Made by a program: the position numbers and the translations under genes
Part shown: in pieces, positions 58,836 through 64,000 of the stretch
Layout: each line of letters begins with the position of its first letter
Position numbering within the stretch: position 1 is the first letter of the stretch
From: Xanthomonas sp. AM6
Lineage (GTDB): Bacteria; Pseudomonadota; Gammaproteobacteria; Xanthomonadales; Xanthomonadaceae
NCBI RefSeq assembly: GCF_025665335.1
Contig: NZ_CP106869.1
Location: 4,614,501-4,678,500 of the forward strand
Direction: 5' to 3'
DNA: 64,000 bases
Notes under the pieces: model-generated
What the model saw: the letters and a program-made list of their open reading frames with translations, nothing else
Told to the model about the DNA's origin: nothing
The model's database searches: none

Positions 58836-58955
58836 CCGGTCCGCCGTTCGCAGGGAAACCGCAAGTCTGGCAGCCCGTGCGTTTGCTTCACGTAAGGACC
58901 GGCGGCCGGCACCGGCAGGCGCAAGCGACCCGCTGCGGCTACACTGCGCCGGCGC

Positions 58956-59666
58956 ATGAATGCTCATTCCGCTGCCGCCGCCCTGCGCGTCCTGGTCCTG
59001 GAGGACGATCCGATGCTGCGCGAGCGCATCCTGCTCCCGGGCCTGCGCCGTTTCGGCTTCGATCCCCGCGGCTGCGGCACCGGCGCCGAACTGCAGGCGC
59101 AGCTGCAGGCCGCTCCCACCGACATCGTCGTGCTCGACGTCGGCCTGCCCGATACCGACGGCTTCACCGTGGCCCGCGACCTGCGCCAGCGGCACCCCGG
59201 CATCGGCATCGTCATGTTGACCAGCCTGGGCCAGACCGAGGACCGGATCCGCGGACTCACCGGCGGCGCCGACGCCTACCTGTCCAAGCCGGTGGAGATC
59301 GACCTGCTGGCCGCGACCCTGCACAGCCTGACCCGGCGCCTGGTGCGCAGTCCGGCGCCGGAACCGGCGCGCGGACGCTGGCAGCTGAGCGAGGACGGCT
59401 GGTGCCTGCTGGCCCCGTCCGGCGCGGCCGCCGCCCTGACCGAGAGCGAGCGGCGCCTGTGCCGGCGCCTGCTCGAGCAGCCCGGCCTGCTGGTGCCGCG
59501 CGAAGCCTTGATCGCGGCGCTGACCGACCGCGTCTACGACTTCGACGCGCACCGGCTCGATTCCATGGTGCACCGCCTGCGCAGCAAGGCGCAGCGCCGC
59601 TGCGGCGTCGCCTTGCCGTTGGCGGCGGTGCACGGCAAGGGCTACATCCTCGATCCCTCCGGCTGA
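58956..59666 (+). CDS. Response regulator with winged-helix output
   Basis: A 236-residue regulator. The receiver starts RVLVLEDDPMLRERILLPG, with phosphoacceptor Asp61 in DIVVLDVGLPDTDGF and switch Lys in ADAYLSKPVEIDL. The output domain (about residues 135-236) is a diverged OmpR-type winged helix: LTESERRLCRRLLEQPGLLV, FDAHRLDSMVHRLRSKAQRR, HGKGYIL. Its last 25 bp overlap the 3' end of the convergent kinase gene. The pairing with that kinase is inferred from position. Confidence 0.88.
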   Translation: MNAHSAAAALRVLVLEDDPMLRERILLPGLRRFGFDPRGCGTGAELQAQLQAAPTDIVVLDVGLPDTDGFTVARDLRQRHPGIGIVMLTSLGQTEDRIRGLTGGADAYLSKPVEIDLLAATLHSLTRRLVRSPAPEPARGRWQLSEDGWCLLAPSGAAAALTESERRLCRRLLEQPGLLVPREALIAALTDRVYDFDAHRLDSMVHRLRSKAQRRCGVALPLAAVHGKGYILDPSG

Positions 59667-61030
59667 ACGGGCGCCGCGCCGCCCATCGCATCCGCATCCG
59701 GCAAGGCGATGCGGAAACGGGTGCCCGCGCCGGGTTCGCTGTGCACCTGGATCCGCCCGCCGGCGCGCACCACCAGATCGCGCACCACCGCCAGGCCCAG
59801 CCCGGTGCCGCTGTCGGCGGGCTTGGTGCTGTAGAACGGCTCGAACGCCCGTGCCACCACGTCCGCCGTCATGCCCTGGCCATCGTCGGCGATCTCGATG
59901 ACGGTCCAGCCGTCCTCGCGCGAGACGGCAATGTCGAAATGGCCGCGGTCGGCGATCGCATCGCGGCTGTTGGAGGCCAGATTCAACAACATCAGGTCGA
60001 ACTGGCTGCGTTCGAAGCGGATCGGCGCCGCCGCCGCGGGCAGCTGGCAGCGCAACACGATGCGCGCTTCCAGCAACTGCCGCAGCATCGGCTGCAGCGC
60101 CGCCACCGCGGCGGCGGCGTCGAAGCGCTCGACGTGCTCGGGGTCGCGGCGGCTGAAGCGCAGCAGGCGGCGCACCACGGCCATGCCGCGCCCGGCCGAC
60201 TCCTCCACCGCGGCCAGGCTGTCCTCCAGCTGCGCGATGCGCTCGGCGGCGCTGGCCGCGTCGTCGTCGTGGCGCGCGGCCGCGAACCCGGACATCACCG
60301 CCAGGATGTTGTTGAAATCGTGGGCCAGGCCGCTGGCCATGCGCTCGGTGATCTCGCGCTTCTGCGCGTGGATCAGCTGCGCCTGGGCGCGCTCGCGTTC
60401 CAGCATCTCCTGCTGCAGGCGCTGGCCGCGCGCGTTGGACTCGCGCAGGCTCTCGCGCAGCGCCTCGGTGGTGCGGTCCAGCAGCGCCGCCACCAGCAGG
60501 TAACTGAACAACACCGGCAGCACGTTGTAGAACGCTTGCGCCGGCGTGTCGGTCAGTTCGAGCAGCGCATCGTGGCCGACGCCGACGCCGAGCATCAGCA
60601 ACAAGGCCGCAAAGGTCATCCACAGCGCGCGGCGCCCGAGCACGAGGCCGGCCAGGATCAGCATCAGCATCTGCGCCAACTGGTCCGGCAGCTGTTTCTG
60701 GAACCCATGGATGGCGGCATTGACCAGCAGCGAGCCGAGCATCGCCCCGAGCACCAGCCGCACGGCGCCGCGCAACGCGCCTTGGCGCACGCGCACGAAG
60801 CCGATGCCCGCGCAGACGCCGATCAGCAGGCTCATCGTCAGCGAGACGACCAGGCCCGGCGGCACCGCCTGTCCGCGCAACTGCGGCCACGCCAGCACCA
60901 GGGCCACCGCCAGCGTGGCCGGAATGGTCACCGCCAGGAACAGCAGCAGCAGCTGGATCACGCGCGCATTGCGCCGGTCCACCTCGTCGGTGAGCGGCGC
61001 CCGGCCGAGCCAGGTCCAGAACGATTTCAC
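59642..61030 (-). CDS. Sensor histidine kinase, convergent with its regulator
   Basis: A 462-residue kinase. Six membrane helices occupy residues 25-183 with no large periplasmic domain. A coiled-coil follows (LRESLRESNARGQRLQQEML), then an H-box ASGLAHDFNNILAVMSGFA with His237, which is of the HisKA type used by kinases such as NtrB and hybrid kinases. The catalytic ATPase part has LLNLASNSRDAIA, DDGQGMTADVVARAFEPFY and GTGLGLAVVRDLV. The 3' end overlaps the response regulator gene tail-to-tail by 25 bp. The signal is unknown. Confidence 0.9.
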   Translation of the reverse strand: MKSFWTWLGRAPLTDEVDRRNARVIQLLLLFLAVTIPATLAVALVLAWPQLRGQAVPPGLVVSLTMSLLIGVCAGIGFVRVRQGALRGAVRLVLGAMLGSLLVNAAIHGFQKQLPDQLAQMLMLILAGLVLGRRALWMTFAALLLMLGVGVGHDALLELTDTPAQAFYNVLPVLFSYLLVAALLDRTTEALRESLRESNARGQRLQQEMLERERAQAQLIHAQKREITERMASGLAHDFNNILAVMSGFAAARHDDDAASAAERIAQLEDSLAAVEESAGRGMAVVRRLLRFSRRDPEHVERFDAAAAVAALQPMLRQLLEARIVLRCQLPAAAAPIRFERSQFDLMLLNLASNSRDAIADRGHFDIAVSREDGWTVIEIADDGQGMTADVVARAFEPFYSTKPADSGTGLGLAVVRDLVVRAGGRIQVHSEPGAGTRFRIALPDADAMGGAAPVQPEGSRM

Positions 61031-61248
61031 GATGCTGCCTTGCTCCGGACCTGGTTCAGTGAGATTTCGATGATGATCATGCGAGAACTTGCAGGTGACA
61101 AGCCAATGACCGCCGGCCTAAGTTCGTGTTACGGAACGCGCCCGGGGACGGCGGCGCGTCTCCCAGACCCCTCCTGACCGATGCGGAGGCGCTTGCGCGC
61201 CGCCGACGTCACCTTTTGCCTCGACGTTTCACGCAGCCAGAGATCGCC

Positions 61249-63594
61249 ATGAACGAACGCACTGCCATGCGCGGCACCGCCGCCCGCCATCCGACCCGTC
61301 GCATCGTTGCCGGCGCAACGCCCACCCGCGGCCACAGCGTACTGGCATTGGCCTGCGCGCTGTGCCTGGCCACGCCGGCCATGGCGCAGGCCGCCAGCGC
61401 CGCAGCGGCGACCGCAGCGCAGGCCGCGGCGGCGACCGACGCGGCGCCGGCAGCCGCCGGCGGCGCCGACTTCTACCTGCAGGCCACCGGCAGCGACAGC
61501 AGCGACGCCGGCGCCTATGCCGACGGCGAAGAGGCGCTGGCGGCCGGCGAGGCCGCCTCCGCGGTCGGCACCGGCACCGTCGCGCTCGGCGCCGGCGCGG
61601 TCAGCTACGCCAATCATGCGCTGGCGGTGGGTCACAACAGTCTGGCCACCGAAATCTCCACCACCGCGGTCGGCGGCGTGCTCGACCTGGACTTCTCGTA
61701 CGTGCCCGACGGCATGGTGATCCTGCAGCAGACCTCCGCCACGGGCGTTGCGGCGACCGCGCTGGGCGCCGGCGCCCAGGCCAGCGGCAAGTACAACGTG
61801 GCCGCCGGTGCCGGCGCGATCGCCAGCGATCGCTCCAGCGTCGCCGTCGGCGGCATCGTCGACGTGGGCGAAGACGGCTTCGGCTCCCAGGGAATGCAGT
61901 TGCAGGCCACCCAGGCCACCGGCCCGCTGTCCACCGCGCTGGGCGGCGGCGCGCTGGCCACCGCCTACAACGCGACCGCGGTCGGCGCGCTGGCCGAGGC
62001 CAGCTCCCAGCGCACCGTGGCCGTGGGTTCCACCGCGCTGGCCAACCAGTACGCCGCCGTGGCGGTGGGCGCGCAGAGCCAGGCCATCGCCGAGTGGGCG
62101 ACCGCCTTCGGCAACGGCGCGCACGCCTGGGGCACCCGCAGCGTGGCGATCGGCCCGCAGGCCCTTGCGCAGAACGACAACGGCACCGCGCTCGGGCAGG
62201 GGGCGTTCGCCGGCGGCGTCGGCGCCACCGCGCTCGGCGACAGCTCCTGGGCCGGCGGCACCCGCAGCCTGGCGATCGGCGCGGCGATGGTGTGGAACGG
62301 CGATTTCTTCCGCGATGTCCCGGTGCTGTTCTACGACAGCATCGCCATGGGCACCGGCGCGGACGTGTTCGGCGACCAGTCGATCGCGATCGGCCCCGGC
62401 GCGCGTGTCGGCAACTCGCAGTTCGTGGACGACCGGCAGGTCATCACCAACCGCAGCGTGGCGCTTGGCGCCGGCTCGGTAGCCGAACGCGACAACACCG
62501 TGTCCATCGGCGCGGCGGGCGCCGAGCGCCAGCTCACCAACCTGGCGGCCGGCACGATGGATACCGACGCGGTCAACCTGGCGCAGCTGCGCAATGTCGC
62601 CGCCGCGTTCGGCGCCGGCAGCGTGGTCGACGCCAACGGCAACCTGATCGGCGGCAACTATCTGGTGCAGGGCACGCACTACACCGACCTGGGCTCGGCG
62701 ATGGGGGCGATCGACACCGCGCTGACCGGATTCGACAGCCGCATCAACGCCATCGGCAGCTCTGGCAGCTCAGGAGGCATCAGTGTCGGCGGTGGCAGCG
62801 GCGGCGAGGTGACCGCGCCCAGCACCGGCACCGGCACCAATGCGGTCGCGGTCGGCTCCGGCGCCACCGCCAACGGCGAAAACGGCCTGGCGATGGGCGC
62901 CGAGGCACTGGCCTATGGCCCCAACGACACCGCAGTCGGTGCCAATGCCAAGGTCAACGCCGACGGCAGCACCGCGGTCGGCGCCAACGCCCGCGTCGCG
63001 GCGGTCGCGACCAACGCGGTGGCGGTGGGCGAGAGCGCCAGCGTCGGTTCCGCGTCCGGCACCGCACTCGGCCAGGGCGCATCGGTCACCGCGAACAATG
63101 CGGTCGCTCTGGGCCAGGGCTCGGTCGCCGATCGCGCCAACACCGTCTCGGTGGGCAGCAGCGGCAACGAACGCCAGATCGCCAACGTCGCCGCCGGCAG
63201 CGCCGGCACCGATGCGGCCAACGTGGCGCAGATGCGCGCCGGCGACAGCGCCACCCTGAGCAGCGCCAATGCCTACACCAATACCCGCATCACCGCGCTA
63301 GACGACAGCTTCGAGCAGCTGCGCACCGACACCGAACATCGCCTGGACGGCATGGACCGGCGCATGGACAAGCTGGGCGCGATGAGCGCGGCGATGCTCA
63401 ACATGGCAGTCAACGCCGCCGGCACGCAGAGCCCGCGCGGGCGCGTGTCGGTCGGCGCCGGCTTCCAGGGCGGCCAGCAGGCGCTGTCGATCGGCTACGC
63501 CAGGAAGATCGGCGCGCGCGCCTCCTTCAGCCTGGGCGGCGCCTTCAGCAGCGGCGAGTCCTCGGCCGGCATCGGCGTGGGCCTGGACCTGTGA
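61249..63594 (+). CDS. Trimeric autotransporter adhesin (YadA-like)
   Basis: A 781-residue surface adhesin. An extended N-terminus and signal (SVLALACALCLATPAMAQA) precede a head of left-handed-roll repeats, for example AVGTGTVALGAGAVSYANHA and NGTALGQGAFAGGVGATAL. There are two head-neck modules, each ending in a neck (NTVSIGAAGAERQLTNLAAG; NTVSVGSSGNERQIANVAAG) followed by DAVNLAQLR or DAANVAQMR. A Gly/Ser linker (SSGSSGGISVGGGSGG) separates them. A short coiled-coil (LDDSFEQLRTDTEHRLDGMD) leads to the membrane anchor (SVGAGFQGGQQALSIGYARK ... GVGLDL). It probably mediates adhesion or biofilm. The ribosome site is weak (AGAG). Confidence 0.93.
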   Translation: MNERTAMRGTAARHPTRRIVAGATPTRGHSVLALACALCLATPAMAQAASAAAATAAQAAAATDAAPAAAGGADFYLQATGSDSSDAGAYADGEEALAAGEAASAVGTGTVALGAGAVSYANHALAVGHNSLATEISTTAVGGVLDLDFSYVPDGMVILQQTSATGVAATALGAGAQASGKYNVAAGAGAIASDRSSVAVGGIVDVGEDGFGSQGMQLQATQATGPLSTALGGGALATAYNATAVGALAEASSQRTVAVGSTALANQYAAVAVGAQSQAIAEWATAFGNGAHAWGTRSVAIGPQALAQNDNGTALGQGAFAGGVGATALGDSSWAGGTRSLAIGAAMVWNGDFFRDVPVLFYDSIAMGTGADVFGDQSIAIGPGARVGNSQFVDDRQVITNRSVALGAGSVAERDNTVSIGAAGAERQLTNLAAGTMDTDAVNLAQLRNVAAAFGAGSVVDANGNLIGGNYLVQGTHYTDLGSAMGAIDTALTGFDSRINAIGSSGSSGGISVGGGSGGEVTAPSTGTGTNAVAVGSGATANGENGLAMGAEALAYGPNDTAVGANAKVNADGSTAVGANARVAAVATNAVAVGESASVGSASGTALGQGASVTANNAVALGQGSVADRANTVSVGSSGNERQIANVAAGSAGTDAANVAQMRAGDSATLSSANAYTNTRITALDDSFEQLRTDTEHRLDGMDRRMDKLGAMSAAMLNMAVNAAGTQSPRGRVSVGAGFQGGQQALSIGYARKIGARASFSLGGAFSSGESSAGIGVGLDL

Positions 63595-63656
63595 CCCGCC
63601 GCGGCGCCGCGCGCCTCGGTTCTTTCCTTACACCTCTTCATTTCTAGGATCTGCAG

Positions 63657-64000
63657 ATGACGTCCTCCAACACGCTCGCCGCCGCGCTCGCCGCTGTCCT
63701 GTTTGCCGGTGCCGCGCAGGCGGCTTCTCCCACCATCCGCCTGGGCGGCGTGCGCGGCCCGACGCCGCAAGCGGCCACGGCCACCGACCTGGGCCAGCGC
63801 TTCATCGTCAAGACCCGCGAGGGCGGCACCCATGCGCGCAGCCTGCTGGCCACCACCCTCAGCAGCGCGGTCGCGCGCAGCGGCATGCAGCGCGCCAAGA
63901 GCGCCAGCGCCGGCGTGCCGGCGCGCAGCGCAGTCAGCGCCAAGGTGTTGCGCGACATGGCGGTGCCGGGCTGGCACGTGGTGCAGACCTCGCGCCACCT
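63657..64000 (+). CDS. Probable secreted S8-family serine protease, N-terminal part
   Basis: The first 114 codons of a gene that runs past the window edge. The N-terminus is a signal peptide (NTLAAALAAVLFAGAAQAAS). It is followed by a propeptide-like region: DLGQRFIVKTREGGTHARSL and VLRDMAVPGWHVVQTSRHL, as in the prodomains of Xanthomonas extracellular subtilisin-type proteases. No catalytic residue is in view, so the class is inferred. It begins 62 bp after the adhesin stop on the same strand, so the two could be co-expressed. Confidence 0.6.
   Translation, partial: MTSSNTLAAALAAVLFAGAAQAASPTIRLGGVRGPTPQAATATDLGQRFIVKTREGGTHARSLLATTLSSAVARSGMQRAKSASAGVPARSAVSAKVLRDMAVPGWHVVQTSRH

Overview
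The window is about 70% G+C chromosomal DNA from a member of the Xanthomonadaceae, most likely Xanthomonas or a close relative. The evidence is a stand-alone XVIPCD domain (a domain characteristic of Xanthomonadales type IV effectors), a Xanthomonas-type ohr/ohrR pair, a leucine-degradation cluster with a divergent TetR regulator, and very abundant REP-like palindromes of the family GTAGGAGCGGCTTCAGCCGC and heptameric GGGATTG tracts between genes. No phage, insertion sequence, CRISPR, rRNA or tRNA gene is seen. Both ends cut genes: metE on the left and a probable S8 protease on the right.

Layout: 1-2.7 kb, the metE 3' end and a secreted lipase-like protein. 2.9-10.9 kb, an RND efflux pump operon (outer-membrane factor, pump, adaptor) diverging from a BaeSR/SmeSR-like two-component system. 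11-20 kb, purU, the XVIPCD protein, an old-yellow-enzyme/hydroxyisobutyrate-dehydrogenase pair, a SIRT4-like sirtuin, VOC proteins and a divergent MFS/LysR pair. 20-25.3 kb, the ribonucleotide reductase operon nrdA-nrdB-flavodoxin-thioredoxin. Its leader carries a cobalamin riboswitch preceded by a sigma70 promoter overlapped by two NrdR-like boxes. 25.5-31.8 kb, an EF-hand protein, a repetitive exported protein, an OmpR/EnvZ-like pair, an esterase, a CobB-type sirtuin, and ohr/ohrR. 32.7-38.6 kb, zapE, an alpha/beta hydrolase, an EamA transporter, a MerC-domain protein behind a Zur-like box, an ExeM/NucH-type nuclease and a cytochrome c. 39-45.4 kb, the leucine/isovalerate catabolic genes (TetR, isovaleryl-CoA dehydrogenase and both methylcrotonyl-CoA carboxylase subunits). 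The two carboxylase genes are separated by 742 bp containing an inverted pair of a large structured repeat. 45.5-54.6 kb, a DUF6065 protein, a membrane-anchored cold-shock/Excalibur fusion, a chromate transporter, a Pat-type acetyltransferase and a Kef-type antiporter. 55.2-64 kb, glucose-6-phosphate dehydrogenase with a histone-H1-like tail, a GH15 enzyme, a convergent overlapping response regulator/kinase pair, a YadA-like adhesin and the start of a secreted protease.

Links between genes: deoxynucleotide synthesis appears controlled at two levels, by dNTP-sensing NrdR and by AdoCbl, with its own flavodoxin and thioredoxin in the same transcript. Lysine acylation appears three times: two sirtuins of different classes and one NDP-forming acyl-CoA synthetase/GNAT protein. 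Three two-component systems occur. The most unusual points are the B12 riboswitch on a class Ia reductase, the three-copy structured repeat family, the lysine/alanine tail on Zwf, and an XVIPCD domain that lacks any toxin domain. Start sites, operators and RNA structures were read by eye and are predictions.
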